DNA of 64,000 nucleotides from Protula sp. h YS-2021 (GCA_949752745.1 OX457033.1:18453907-18517906), one strand, 5' to 3'; counted from the first letter of the stretch, positions 35,701 to 47,299 are shown. A program made the numbers and translations. Notes: generated by a model not told the origin, from the sequence alone.

Positions 35701-38700
35701 AGACCGATGTCACCAGCGGCGGGTTCGGCGGGGGCGGGGCGAGCTCGGTGTTTGGCACGCCGTCTGCTTCCGCTGCTCCGGGTCTGTTTGGCCGACCCGC
35801 TTCTACGCCGGCAGCCTTCGGCGGCTTCGGTCAGCAGTCCGCTTTCGGCCAAACTACAGCCGCGTAAGTGCTAGCAGCTGAATCAGTGACAATGTTTAAC
35901 TCCTAATAAGGAACATAAGCGTTGTTATATTGTAAACAATTATTTAAGCAGGCCTCCTAAGTACGAGATTGATCCTCCTGGCCAAGAAGATAGACAGCTC
36001 TCGAATATCTTTGTCGTTTTATGACATTCACATGCTATCGATTACTTATGGAGAACCTCCCTTAAATGTGATCTTTATTTTTGATGTCTTTTGTGGTGTC
36101 ACTAGGTCACCGTTGTTTGGTCAGCAAGGGGGTACGACCGGAAGTGTTTTCGGCGGCGGTGGCGGGCAGCAGGCCGCTGGCGGCGGGAGTGGCGGGCTAT
36201 TCTCCAGCAGTAGTGGCGGCAGTGGCTTGTTCGCTGGCCTCGGTGGCAAGCCGAGTGCGGAGAATGCCAACAAGAACGTTTTCGGCGGCGGCACGTTCGG
36301 CGCAAGCCCTGCCACAAGCCAGCCAGGTGAGGGTCCTCCAAGATACTGTGTATGTACTGACGAGTACGGACGAGTATACTGACGAGTACTTTCGTGCAAT
36401 GGATACCCGAAAACTCTGTCTTCGACTACTTGAAATTTACTGTTATCTTCTAAAACATTGCAAGACCTGTTATAAGGTGTACTTGTTTATTCAGCAATCC
36501 GACCATTTAGCTGGCTGTAGTCCTTCACGGCTTGATAGCTTTTAAATACTTTAAACACGTTTTGTTTTTACTTTGACTCTAATAGTTTCAGATTACTTAA
36601 TTTGTTCACGTGACTGTTACACGTGAGTATTACACGGGACTATTACACGTGACTGTTGGCGTTTTTTTAGGCCTGTTCGGCAGCGGCGGAGGGGTATTCG
36701 GCGCCACGCCATCCTCCGGTGGCGGGTTCGCTAGTCCTGGTGGCGGTGGGTTTTCCTCAGGAGGTGGGGGAGTAGGCTCCACGGGATTTGGTGGATTTGG
36801 TGGACCGCCACAGAGTCCTCAAAATACAGGTGAATTTTCTTTTGGGTGATAATGAGGTTTTGTGCTGAATTTTCTATGGGATGTCACCAATTTTAGATAA
36901 CATTTTTGCTGACACTGATTAATAAAAAAGAATTACAAAAATTAGGGTTGGCTATCGATGAGGCAGGATGCACTGCTACCCTGGGGATAGGGGGTCCGCC
37001 TGGGATATATCGATATCGGGAGCAGTATGGACTGCTACACCAGGGATAGGGGGTCCGCCTGGGACATATCGATAGCGGGAGCAGTATGGACTGCTACACC
37101 AGGGATAGGGGGTCCGCCTGGGACATATCGATAGCGGGAGCAGTATGGACTGCTACACCAGGGATAGGGGGTCCGCCTGGGATATATCGATAGCGGGAGC
37201 AGTATGGACTGCTACACCAGGGATAGGGGGTCCGCCTGGGACATATCGATAGCGGGAGCAGTATGGACTGCTACACCAGGGATAGGGGGTCCGCCTGGGA
37301 CATATCGATAGCGGGGACAGGATGGACTGCTACACCAGGGATAGGGGGTCCGCCTGGGACATATCGATAGCGGGGACAGGATGGACTGCTACACCAGGGA
37401 TAGGGGGTCCGCCTGGGACATATCGATAGCGGGGACAGGATGGACTGCTACACCAGGGATAGGGGGTCCGCCTGGGACATATCGATATCGGGGACAGGAT
37501 GGACTGCTACACCAGGGATAGGGGGTCCGTCTGGGACATATCGATAGCGGGGACAGGATGGACTGCTACACCAGGGATAGGGGGTCCGCCTGGGACATAT
37601 CGATAGCGGGAGCAGTATGGACTGCTACACCAGGGATAGGGGGTCCGCCTGGGACATATCGATAGCGGGAGCAGTATGGACTGCTACACCAGGGATAGGG
37701 GGTCCGCCTGGGACATATCGATAGCGGGAGCAGTATGGACTGCTACACCAGGGATAGGGGGTCCGCCTGGGACATATCGATAGCGGGAGCAGTATGGACT
37801 GCTACACCAGGGATAGGGGGTCCGCCTGGGACATATCGATAGCGGGAGCAGTATGGACTGCTACACCAGGGATAGGGGGTCCGCCTGGGATATATCGATA
37901 GCGGGAGCAGTATGGACTGCTACACCAGGGATAGGGGGTCCGCCTGGGACATATCGATAGCGGGAGCAGTATGGACTGCTACACCAGGGATAGGGGGTCC
38001 GCCTGGGACATATCGATAGCGGGAGCAGTATGGACTGCTACACCAGGGATAGGGGGTCCGCCTGGGACATATCGATAGCGGGGACAGGATGGACTGCTAC
38101 ACCAGGGATAGGGGGTCCGCCTGGGACATATCGATAGCGGGGACAGGATGGACTGCTACACCAGGGATAGGGGGTCCGCCTGGGACATATCGATATCGGG
38201 GACAGGATGGACTGCTACACCAGGGATAGGGGGTCCGTCTGGGACATATCGATAGCGGGGACAGGATGGACTGCTACACCAGGGATAGGGGGTCCGCCTG
38301 GGACATATCGATAGCGGGGACAGGATGGACTGCTACACCAGGGATAGGGGGTCCGCCTGGGACATATCGATAGCGGGGACAGGATGGACTGCTACACCAG
38401 GGATAGGGGGTCCGCCTGGGACATATCGATATCGGGGACAGGATGGACTGCTACACCAGGGATAGGGGGTCCGTCTGGGACATATCGATAGCGGGGACAG
38501 GATGGACTACACCAGGGATAGGGGGTCCACCTATGACATATCAGGTCTCGTGAGCCCCTACAGAACAAAAAACAAGTTCGAGCCCCAATTTCGGCGAAAT
38601 TGCGAACCCTACAAAAAATAAATAAATAAAAAAACTTGTTTCCTGGTATTTTAATCTGGTTTGTTGAGTCGATTACTTAGCCAGTGTTCGATGATGCCCT

Positions 38701-40210
38701 GACCTCTCGGGATCTCTCGGTACCTCTTTTATCCCTTGTCGATAGGCGTTTGTGTGTAGGAAGTTCTTCACATCTTGTTTACAGGCGGGTTCGGGGGCAA
38801 AGCCACGTTTGGGTCGAGCCCCGCGTTTGGTGGATCGCCCGCCTTCGGCTCCGCCCCGGCTTTTGGCTCACCGCCAGGAATGGGCGGGACGACCTTCGGT
38901 GGTGGGGCCGTGTTCGGGTCCGGTACTAATCCACAGACAACCAGCGCAGGATTCGCAGGGTAAGTGTTAGAATAGTGATATTATTAATAGTACCTTTTTC
39001 ATTTGCATATACTGAGAAATAATAAAAATATGATAAAAAATGAATAAAACAAACTGATAACAATATAAAGATATATTATTGGCCTTAGTAATGTATTTTT
39101 ACTCCCACCTGGCTCCACCTCTGCTGTCTGCCTCCACTGTGGAACAGATTTTAAACCCATTTCTCGTAACAGTTATTTTTAGAATAGTTGTTTCGATCGC
39201 TTTACTGTCAAAAATGATTCTAAAAAAATTGCAATCCCTTCTCCCTGCGAAAGTGGTTTAGCTTTAAAATTCGATTTGCCCCCATTTGCTACAAAGGAGG
39301 ATACTGATTCTGCCAAAATAATTATTGTAGTTGATTTTTTTGTTGTTTTATCTTTAGATTTGCGAGTGCTGAGGCGCCCTCTTTCGGAGGTATAGCACAG
39401 CAGTCGAATACGCCCACCTTTGGCGGCCTTTCACAGCAACCCCCAAACACGGGCTTTGGATCCAGTGCTGGATTCGGTGGTTCAGGTGATCTGGTATTTC
39501 CATGCTGTGCCCCCCCCCCACCCCTGCCAACTTACCCCCAACCCCCCAACCCCCATCACATCCCCCTTCTTTCTTGTCCAATTCAGAAAGCAGGTGTAGT
39601 AAACGCCTTTTCACATGGGGCCTTATTGGAGCCCAAGGATCTTTCTGTTTTGAACATTTTTAGTATCTGTTGTGGTTAAGAAAAATAACCGGCCCCCTTA
39701 TAGCCTTTTTGCTATAGTCGCTTTATTTGTGGGAGTTTTAATCACAATACACAATAAAACAGCAACTTTTTTTGTTGTTGTGCATTGCGTTCTTCTGATG
39801 GCAGTGGTCGTTGGACTTGTGTTTTGAAAAATGTAATAGATACAGTTGTAATCATTTTGGCTTTATTTTGGCTATTTACAGGAGTGTTTTTGTTTTGAAT
39901 GTTTTTTTTTTTTTTGTTTGGTTAAATTTTAAATGTTTTATGTTGTTCATGTTTGCAGGTTTTGGGAACACCAATCAAAATTCCAGCTTTGGCCAGTAAG
40001 TAATAGACTTGATGTTTTGGTGGTTAAGATTTATATAACAACCGCTGTCATTGGGTGTGGTCAAAACAAAAAATAAAGGCTATAAATAGAACTAATTTGG
40101 AGGTTAGGCACGTATTTATTCTTTATTTGAACGTGTGACGCTCGATAAGCGCTGAACATTTTTGCCCTCTATCTTCCAGGGGAGGATCATTCTCCTCATA
40201 CAGGGGATAG
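17735..40210 (+). CDS. NUP214: Nuclear pore complex protein NUP214, multi-exon gene
   Basis: NUP214 sits on the cytoplasmic face of the nuclear pore with NUP88, binds the DEAD-box helicase DBP5/DDX19 through its propeller and CRM1/export receptors through its FG repeats. Exons read with consistent phase: 17735-17764, 18086-18212, 18512-18621, 19383-19496, 19711-19912, 20226-20360, 20727-20928, 21205-21274, 22107-22233, 22931-23086, 23561-24559, 24913-25010, 25190-25339, 25595-25752, 25977-26081, 26402-26689, 26972-27105, optional 45-nt repeats, 28087 (or 28000)-28280, 28463-28684, 29689-29737, 30274-30401, 30614-30697, 31112-31252, 31560-31599, 31908-32705, 33219-33362, 33679-33998, 34387-34459, 34786-34878, 35288-35428, 35608-35863, 36106-36326, 36671-36829, 38785-38959, 39358-39485, 39959-39995, 40180-40210. 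The start gives [12 protein letters not shown] and the stop TAG ends GGSFSSYRG, both like vertebrate termini. Small exons may be missed. Confidence 0.93.
18661..18987. mobile_element. hAT-like MITE in NUP214 intron 3
   Basis: The 327-bp element starts CAGGGTTGAGATTTCG and ends with its exact reverse complement. It is flanked by GCATCC on both sides (18655-18660 and 18988-18993), a perfect candidate target duplication. The CAGGG terminus resembles hAT transposons, although those usually duplicate 8 bp. Inside are six direct copies of GCGAC(C/T)AACTTTT and an internal perfect hairpin, CTCGGGCGACCAACT at 18712-18726 with its complement at 18733-18747. There is no coding capacity. Confidence 0.8.
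22598..22815. repeat. Short tandem repeat, ~13-bp unit TTGCTGACTACAC
   Basis: About 16 imperfect copies of the unit lie in the intron between NUP214 exons 22107-22233 and 22931-23086. Copies vary at ACAC/GCAC/ACGC. No splicing or coding role is visible. Confidence 0.85.
23369..23455. repeat. 15-bp tandem repeat GATCTGTATAACCTG, ~5.5 copies
   Basis: Near-perfect tandem copies in the intron before the large linker exon of NUP214. The perfection suggests recent expansion. Confidence 0.9.
23561..24559 (+). other. NUP214: NUP214 large linker exon rich in A/Q/P with first FG motifs
   Basis: A single 999-nt phase 1 to phase 1 exon encodes a low-complexity, presumably disordered segment. It starts with Gln/Ala/Pro-rich sequence and carries scattered FG motifs (ALFG, SLFG, MLFG, DVFG) and KP-rich repeats. 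It lies between propeller and coiled coil, where the vertebrate protein is also unstructured. Confidence 0.88.
24913..27105 (+). other. NUP214: NUP214 central coiled-coil exons
   Basis: Six exons encode a helical region rich in charged and Leu residues, e.g. [38 protein letters not shown], and [19 protein letters not shown]. In vertebrates this region assembles with NUP88 and NUP62 and anchors the protein in the pore. The last exon (26972-27105) ends with [20 protein letters not shown], matching the conserved basic segment just after the coiled coil. Confidence 0.88.
27106..27970 (+). repeat. NUP214: Tandem array of 45-nt mini-exons separated by C-rich mini-introns
   Basis: Eight copies of a 45-nt block (27164-27208, 27259-27303, 27349-27393, 27442-27486, 27536-27580, 27635-27679, 27725-27769, 27829-27873) repeat the last 40 or so bases of the preceding exon. 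Each is preceded by a C-tract ending ATCATCCAG or ATCATACAG and followed by GTGAGT (last copy GTGAAT). Each is phase 1 at both ends and encodes [15 protein letters not shown] or a close variant. The spacers are 45-59 nt. A ninth, decayed copy at about 27924-27970 has lost its splice sites. Whether any copy is spliced into mRNA cannot be told from DNA. Confidence 0.85.
30750..31005. repeat. Duplicated segment with long G-tracts in a NUP214 intron
   Basis: Two related ~100-bp blocks (GTATGTATCTTAAGTGGATGA core at 30797 and CATGTATCTTAAGTGGATGA at ~30945) follow G-rich tracts at 30763-30775 and 30870-30925. The G-runs could form quadruplexes on the sense strand. This lies in the intron that begins with a GC donor at 30698. 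Confidence 0.7.
34008..34142. repeat. AT-rich microsatellites (ATAA/ATAATA)n
   Basis: A run of ATAA-, AATA- and ACAATA-type units in a NUP214 intron. Simple-sequence repeat only. Confidence 0.8.
36958..38535. repeat. 59-bp minisatellite, ~26 units, in a NUP214 intron
   Basis: The unit contains ATGGACTGCTACACCAGG, GATAGGGGGTCCGCCTGGG and ACATATCGATAGCGGG, with a 59-bp period. Two main unit types differ at GGAGCAGT (A) or GGGACAGGA (B). From the left they run about 5A, 5B, 8A, then B units to the end. The variant pair ATCGATATC then CCGTCTG recurs three times in B blocks (about 37485, 38190 and 38430), showing multi-unit duplication. The first and last units are degenerate. It lies between exons ending 36829 and starting 38785. 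Confidence 0.93.
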
Positions 40211-40390
40211 ATTCCCAGAAGACGCAGACAGCGGAGATATGGCGGAGATGTGACGGAGATATGGCGGAGGTATGGCGGAGATAAGGCGGAGATATGGCGG
40301 AGCTACAGCGAAAATACAGCGGAGATACTTTGAACAATAACTTAAACAATGATAAATAAAAGACAAATAAGATGGTTAAAAAGAACACTA
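40211..40390 (+). terminator. NUP214: NUP214 3' UTR with polyadenylation signal
   Basis: The stop codon at 40208-40210 is followed by an imperfect ~11-12-bp repeat (GGCGGAGATAT, about 40224-40327) and then AATAAA at 40355-40360, which is the likely polyadenylation signal. The cleavage site cannot be fixed. Confidence 0.6.
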
Positions 40391-41689
40391 AAGAAAAGCT
40401 TTATGAAACTCGTTGTAGTAACAAGACTACATTTGACGTCCGCTTAACGCCGCCAGCTGTGGTGCGTCATTGAGGCGTCACGACCTGTCAAGCTTGCTGG
40501 GAATAGCGTCATGAAAATCTTTGCTGGCCTTGCCGTATCCGGTGTGCTTGGGCTTTAAACTGATTAATCATGAATGTCGTTTTTTTTTTTTTTTTTTCTT
40601 GCTGTGTGCAGTTATTTTGAAAAAAATTTAACTTGTATTTGTCCAGGGTTGATGGAATGCTTGCTCAGGCGGAACGGACGTGTTGACATGTTGATCACTG
40701 ATAAAGCGTGACTTAAGTGTACTTTAAAAAAGTTACGAGCAAAACATATTTTGGTCAGTTTGTTTTCAAACTGACCCTGTTAGCACTCGTGCCGAAAAAC
40801 TTTTTACCGCAGTTAATTATGTACCGCGGAAGAAAAGTAGTTAGAACCAAGCAAATGTTAGGCCAAAAAGCAAGGCGCTATGTTGTGAGAGTATGAATGT
40901 ACGATTTAACTATGCAAAAGTAGTTCTCGGGCTATGAGGTCATAAAGAGCACCATATTGTTTGTTTTTAGTGTGGCCGCTGCCATATTGTCAGCCATCTT
41001 GTACTTCACATTACGGTGTACAAGATGGCCGTAGTTGACTCATAACACCGTAGTGTTAAGTACAAGATGGCTGACAATATGGCAGCGGCCACACAACCTC
41101 TGCAACTGCTAAAGAAATCATAGGCGTAGTTTGCCAAAATATAAGTATTTTCTTAAGTTCGAGTAAAGCTGCAACATGTTTGCTTAGGTCGATGATCACA
41201 TTACCATATGAAATGTGCATCTTCCGATATTTAACAATAATCCTCTTTTATCGCCCCGTGAACTTGGATCGACCATGACCTATTATAATACTAATACTGT
41301 GAGTGCGTTTTCGTTACATTTATACAGCAAACTGACACCTAAACAGCCACTGTTCTAGTTATATTGTATTATTTTTATTTTTTGAAAGATGGGAAAAGAT
41401 GGGGGGGGGGGGGAGGGGTGGTGCGAGGGTCACGGTTATGGTTATGGACTCTATGACAACATGCATGTGAACACCTGGATCATCTTTTTGTTTGCTCGAA
41501 ATTTGTTCAGACACGGCCGAGCCAATTCGTTTTTGTTTGCAATTTTTTTTTTTGTGCCTAGCCCAGCAGATAAGAAACAAAGGTATTTTTCGTCTGGACT
41601 GATGTATTTTTGTAGCTTAAATCAGCACATTGTGTCAATAAACAATAAAGGCAAGTATTCACTGTGTTTATATTAAGGTAAAGAGCACA
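40391..41689. other. NUP214-receptor intergenic region, no gene
   Basis: Apart from the hairpin at 40970-41094 and a G-tract at 41400-41420, I see no coding signal, RNA gene or transposon here. Confidence 0.5.
40970..41094. repeat. Near-perfect palindromic hairpin, 37-bp identical arms
   Basis: The 37 bp at 40970-41006 are the exact reverse complement of 41058-41094. Pairing continues inward with few mismatches (CACATTACGGTGT against ACACCGTAGTGTT), giving a stem of about 50 bp and a loop of about 26 nt. Another copy of TACAAGATGG lies in the loop. No target duplication or coding frame is visible. It could be a foldback/MITE element or a hairpin-forming transcript locus. Confidence 0.85.
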
Positions 41690-43396
41690 CAGAGCTTGTT
41701 TCCCGATATCCTATTTTTCATCCATTTACGTTTTGCCGTGTGTCAGTCCGTCCGTGTGTATTCCACAGTTGATATCACATCTGTTGTCTCGAGTCTCTTT
41801 TCTGTCACAATTTTGTGCAAACTTTTTTTCTGATGGTTAGTTAAAAAAGAGAGAACGGTTGATTTTTGAATAAGCAGTACAAACTATTACACGTTTGTAA
41901 AATTGACCAATGGACTAATTAATAAAGTTTGAAAATGATATTTGAAAGACAAGTTAGGATTCACCATATGCAGCTTTTCTGACAGTTACAGAATGATTTA
42001 CACAGCACAAAGGTGAAAACGTTTTCGGTGGGGATTTGAGTTTGTCGGTTGCTCCGGTATATGTTTTTTGTTTGAATAAGCTGATAAATTGTGCAGAACC
42101 GTTTATAAACAATTGGGGATGATAATTTCTGCCCAATGTGTTAATGTTTTAAGGAGCTAATATTGCTTTATATGTGACAACACGCGTAAGTAATAAATGC
42201 TTTTATGTGCCAAAATGATAGATTAAGGATAGATCAACAACAAGTATGAAAATACAATACTTGATTTTATTTATTCTCGAAGTGATTTCAGAACAATCTA
42301 TAACACAAATAAAATAGATGAATTAAGATATTAAATTCTATATTCTCAACTGGAACAACCATTTAAACCACATGACACACAAATCAAAGGATTTCCATAA
42401 ACGAGGAAAATTCCGTAGTTATTTGTACACAACTAAACAAATAATATCTATATATTTTTCACACTGTTCTATGCATAATGATGAAATCACGGGAACGTAA
42501 AAGCAGACACAGTATAGCACTGGTAACACGAGCCTGAAAGGCGATTGCGAACTTTGCCGAAAGGCTTAGCAACGTTTTTCGGACCAGTTCAAACGCGAGT
42601 GTGCTTTTATTTTTATTTCATAATTTTTAGGTACAAATATATTTTGTTATAAATATGATATTTTTGTATTCAATCTGCGCATCTCCGATACTGAAAGAGT
42701 GAATACGACTGTCCTCATGTATTACTCTACACACTACTTTTTATGTCCAAGTACTACTGTTTCCTCTGTACTCATAAGGGCAGCCATGACTCGTCATCAA
42801 CAGTTATCTCCAAAATGTCACTATATTTATACATTTGCATTAATTTCTCATTTTAAGAAATAATTAAGTAATATTTACAATGATATGAACTTGAATATCA
42901 CAAAACAGTTGAATAAAGAGACCTTAACATTGTAATATGTATGATGACATACAAACACGTCAAAATGCTCTGCCGTTTAAAACGAAATAATGAGTAAATT
43001 TTACCCGTCACGAAGCTTCGCCCAAACGTCATTGGTATAAGCCAGCGTTATAAATTCTTTGTCGAAACCCTTTTTTTGTCAAACGGAAGTTTCGTTGTAA
43101 CACACAAGAGTCACAGTATCTTATAAAAGATCTGACAGTTAATTATCTAAGGCGCAATTCGTCTGTGTTATAATAGTGATAGATCATGGGGCTTTACATT
43201 GGATTCAGTCACTTGTAGAAAGCCAATGAAGACAACACGCCAAGGAAGTGTATAATTACCGATTATATGTAAAAACATGCCACATTACCATAGTGATATG
43301 TAGGATTATGGATCTAGTATTGAAATATATGCCTATAATATGGAATGTGATATGGGGGAAGACACAAAATGTATCACAAAAAGGAGGCACGTATTA
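41690..43396 (-). other. 3' flank of receptor copy 1, duplicated elsewhere
   Basis: This region lies just 3' of the receptor stop at 43397. It matches 7593-9470 in the opposite orientation. It also matches parts of 50985-51680 and 52585-52745 in the same orientation (downstream of the intact receptor), and a short block near 48040-48120. No coding potential is seen. It belongs to a duplicated unit that includes the receptor. Confidence 0.7.
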
Positions 43397-46300
43397 TTAA
43401 ACTGATCTGAGTTCCACAGAGCTATGGTTGTCGAGTGGAAAAGTGTACTGCCTGGGAGTTTTCCTAATTGCTTTGTGTATTGAGCATATCAGTTTATCAA
43501 AGCATCTCTTTTGCTTTCGCAAATAAGTTCGGTTTTCACTGTCATCAGGCCATCGCAAATAAATCCTACTTTGTAATATGCGTCGTATGTCTGAAGGAAT
43601 GTCCCGGTCTAGATCTTCCAGCAAGATATAGATTACTTTCTTTGAAGATGTTATCTCTAAGCTCCGTGCTACATTCCTTTCGTACGTAGGCCAAGGTTTG
43701 TTCATACTTTCATTAGAGAGAATGATAAGAATGACTTTACTATCAGCCATGTATGTGTCTATAATATCGTTGATAGAAGGTCCCAAGGGAAAATCCCTGA
43801 AGTGAACGCAACACTTAAAGCCATGTATTTCCTCCAGTTCCTTTTGTAATACGCCGTGTACCCAGTGTCTGTCTTGGTTGCAATACGAGAAGAAAATATC
43901 AAACTTGAATTCACGACTTACATATCTATAAGTGCCATTTCTGCAATTCATTTTGGACAGAAAACCTAGAAAGCGGTAGTACCATGTTTTCAGGCGATAT
44001 CGGGATTTATATGCTAACGTACTTCCGAGAAATACTAACAGTGCAATACTACAAGACGTAACGCTTACAATAACAGCGTCTATGACGTCATCTGTCTTGT
44101 CACATGTATCTTTCAATTTTTCTATGTCTATTTTATGAATATATTCCATATCATCGGAATCTCCATAACAACTGTACATTTCAAGTTGTGTAAATGTTAT
44201 ACGAGAACGCTGTATCCATTCTATTGTTTTGATGTATTTTGAATGACAGTGACAACTTAATGGATTTCCGATCAGATTTACATTTATATCATGACTTAAT
44301 TGCATATTACTTAGAACTGTTTGTACTTCAACAGGTATAAAAGCAAATTTGTTATTTGAAAGATCTAAATTTGTCAACTCCTTGCAGTTTGAAAGCAGAT
44401 TTTTTGGGAGATAACATATGCTCATGGAAGACAAATCAAGTCTTTTGATATGGGGCAAAACGGAGCAAATTTGACTATTATTCTGATGAAGGAAATTTCC
44501 ACCTATATCCAAACTTTCCAAAGTACGTGGAGCCAATTTTCCAACAAAACTTAGAGCATCTGAAAGATGTAGATCACGCATTTTCAGCAACTTGAGGTTG
44601 TTCAAAGCTATAATTGAAACGTGAGCATTCAGCCTTTCAGCTAGTACGGAAGATGAAAGATCTAAAGTACTCAGTCTGTTTGTGGAGACACATATAGGTT
44701 TATGTGCGATAACTGCAGGCACCCCGTCGCCTCCAACATTATTAAAAAACACTTCCGAGAGGTGCGGGGCAAGAGGAAATCGCAAATAAGCACTGCATGT
44801 AACATCAACAATGTCCTGCAACCTCGGAACCAAAGTGCAAGGTAAAGGAAGACTAGACAAGCCATGAATTCACAAAAGGCAGTATGATTTGAAAAGTAAT
44901 AAGAAGTATTATATTTCAAGCATTCAATTGCCTTTGAATCACCAGTAAAGATTGGTGGCAATGCTGAGGATCGTTTCGAAATGATGGCGTCATGCATGGC
45001 GAGAGGTCTGACATCGTTCACCGAGTCAGACGACAGCGCCTTTGATGATTTTGATTCGCAATAGCATATTTGATAACCGCCATTAAACAACTTTATTGAT
45101 GGATGAAATACTAGAATTTCGTAATAAATCCCGTATTGAGGTCCCGAAACTGTGAATGCATCGAGCATATTATATGATAGATCTAGTATTTCCAGATTCG
45201 GAAAGATGTCTATGATCCCATAGCCTATGTACTGTATATCATTTCTGGAAAGATCGAGATATTTAATATGAGGATGATTTACTGGAAATGTTTCATTCAT
45301 TAACCATTGTGGACGATACCACTTGCTTCTTATTTCTTGTACATTTACCATCGAAATGCAGTGTAATGGACATTTTCTAAGAGAGAAAAAAATTTTTGCA
45401 ATCACATTCACATGTTGTTCCTGTATTTCAGGAGAATTTTGAAAATTAATAACTTCCATTTCTGGTAAATTTAAAAGCAAATTTGAAAACAGCTCTTTCT
45501 GTGTAAAATCATGGAGTCGTAAAACTAAATGCATTTCACGTAGCCGTATTGGTTCTTGCCATCGACCATATTTTAGCCCGTAGTACTGTAACGGAGATCC
45601 AAAAACCCACAACTTTTGTAGACTGTTAAAATGTTTCAGAAATGACATGTCCAGATACGCGTTCGACAGCAAAAGCTCGGTCTTTTGAAGAATCAATATC
45701 ACGTTGCTAACGCCTGAAATATAAAAAATAACATTTTCTTTTCTTTCGCGATTTCCATTTATAGAATGAATAATTTCGGTTATTACCTATCTGGAATTAC
45801 CTATCAAGGCAGCAGGAAATCGAAACTGTGTCACAGTTTGATGCAAGAACCAACTACCTGCTGATACGATTGTAATTTAAATATATGTCTCCTCAATTAA
45901 ATAAACACAGTCCCAGTACATTCTTTTGTGCATAGGGTTTCTGAAGTGTTACATCTGTAGAACCAATATAAAGGTTAACAAAAGGGACACTGTGGCGTTT
46001 TCAAAATCAAAGCAATTATATTTGATTATGAATAATGTATTTTGTACCATATGGTTTGTCAGAATGACGGTAAACATGATCTTTGATATTTCTATCGTTG
46101 CACGATTACTTAAGGGCACTATCCAGGGAAATATCATTAATCACAGCTCAGAAGAAAATGTTGTTTTTGAACACTTTAATGTCTGCTAATGGAATTAAAT
46201 TAGAAGATATAAAACGAATAAGGACATCAACCAAACAAAGCCATTAAATAAATGGCTGTGCATGTGTAAATGCAGTTACTAAAATGTTTGGTAAGCTAGT

Positions 46301-47239
46301 AGTGAATAAATGTTTTGACTTTTGGTAGCCATCAACAGGCTAATATATCGTATTTACAAATTTGGATTTATAAGCGTGAATTCCTGTTCTGTCCATAAGG
46401 AGTTGTGTCTGAATATTAATTTTACATGGTAGTGAAGTGTAACAAGGTAATTTTAACAAGTTGTTGAATCATTTAAGAAGTGTTCTTTCACGGCTGACTT
46501 GTCTGTCTCATAAGGAATTCAGCATGGTCCTACCAATGCTGATTCGTATGTTTGTTTTTGCAGAAAAGAATGCGATTTAAGATTTAAGACACTTTAATTT
46601 TTAAACATAAGAATTAAATGTGAAAGTGTTTTGCTAAATATTGTTGTAAGCGGTATCGCTGCAGAGTTTTTAGTCAAATCACGGGATAATGTTGCCCAGC
46701 GTCTTCATTTTTTAAATACGAAATTGTACAGATACCTACAAGCCTATAAGTCTCTACAAATACCTACTACCGTTCAACTACGCTGTAAAATACTTTAAAA
46801 TATTCTATCTCTCCATTTCGAAGGATGATATATTTTGCGTCATTGATAAAATATATGGTACCAGTAATTAAACAAATTATATAAATTAATTAAAATATCC
46901 ATGCTATTATTTCACAGTTGAATGTTAAGTTTCAGTAGCATGAATGAAACTTAACAGTTGCTAATATTAAAGTTAGAAGCAAAATATACAGTAACCTGAT
47001 GAATTCATCTGTATCAATTGTCTTGAAACATCTTCGGGCTGTCCTTCTACAACAGCGGCATTTTGCGGGGGAGTAAATATATCCAAGTATCTCTTGGCCT
47101 CAGGTAGAGCGCTGTTTAAGATAGCTTTACTTCCATAGTAGGTGTTAATTTGAACATTAGATGCCTGCGATACTGTCAAGTGTAGGTTAATGAGCCACAG
47201 ATGTAATGTTTGTTGTAAGACAAATAGACGAGCTTTCAT
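43397..47239 (-). pseudogene. Toll-like receptor, copy 1, with a one-base frameshift
   Basis: Two exons on minus. Exon 1 (46996-47239) starts MKARLFVLQQTLHLWL, a signal peptide, and ends in phase 1 at a GT donor. Exon 2 (43397-45713) follows a TTTATATTTCAG acceptor. It encodes leucine-rich repeats, a C-terminal cysteine cap (LSCHCHSKYIKTIEWIQ), a transmembrane helix and a TIR domain (FDIFFSYC, RDFPLGPS, FDKLICS). Near 44854 one base is missing relative to copy 2: the frame changes between CEFMACL and SLPLPCTLVPRLQ, so the predicted protein would stop early in the ectodomain. All other segments are open, so recent loss, an assembly error or a segregating null allele are all possible. Toll-like receptors bind microbial or Spatzle-like ligands outside the cell and recruit MyD88-type adaptors through TIR. 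Confidence 0.88.
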
Positions 47240-47299
47240 TGTGTAATTTTTAAAAAAATATTTCGCGTACTTTTGAAGTATTTCATTATCTATCCATTA

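Larger units (their letters stand above)
28463..40210 (+). other. NUP214: NUP214 C-terminal FG-repeat region
   Basis: About twenty exons, most with phase-1 borders, encode a Ser/Thr/Gly-rich tail with several dozen FG motifs (FGF, SVFG, GLFG, PAFG). The segment [16 protein letters not shown] in exon 36106-36326 and the AFG-rich exon 38785-38959 match vertebrate C-terminal landmarks. FG repeats form the permeability phase of the pore and bind export receptors. Confidence 0.9.

Noticed and set aside
35225..36545. Alternative-frame open reading frames rich in Arg over the FG exons
   Set aside because: Frame-shifted readings of GC-rich FG exons; only the GLFG/SVFG frame matches the family and the splice phases.
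36958..38535. Regular direct repeats resembling a CRISPR array
   Set aside because: The 59-bp units are head to tail with no unique spacers, and the context is an animal intron. It is a minisatellite.
38550..38640. GTTCGAGCCC followed by (TAAA)n, suggesting a tRNA-derived SINE end
   Set aside because: Only a B-box-like string is visible; no A box at the right distance and no target duplication were found.
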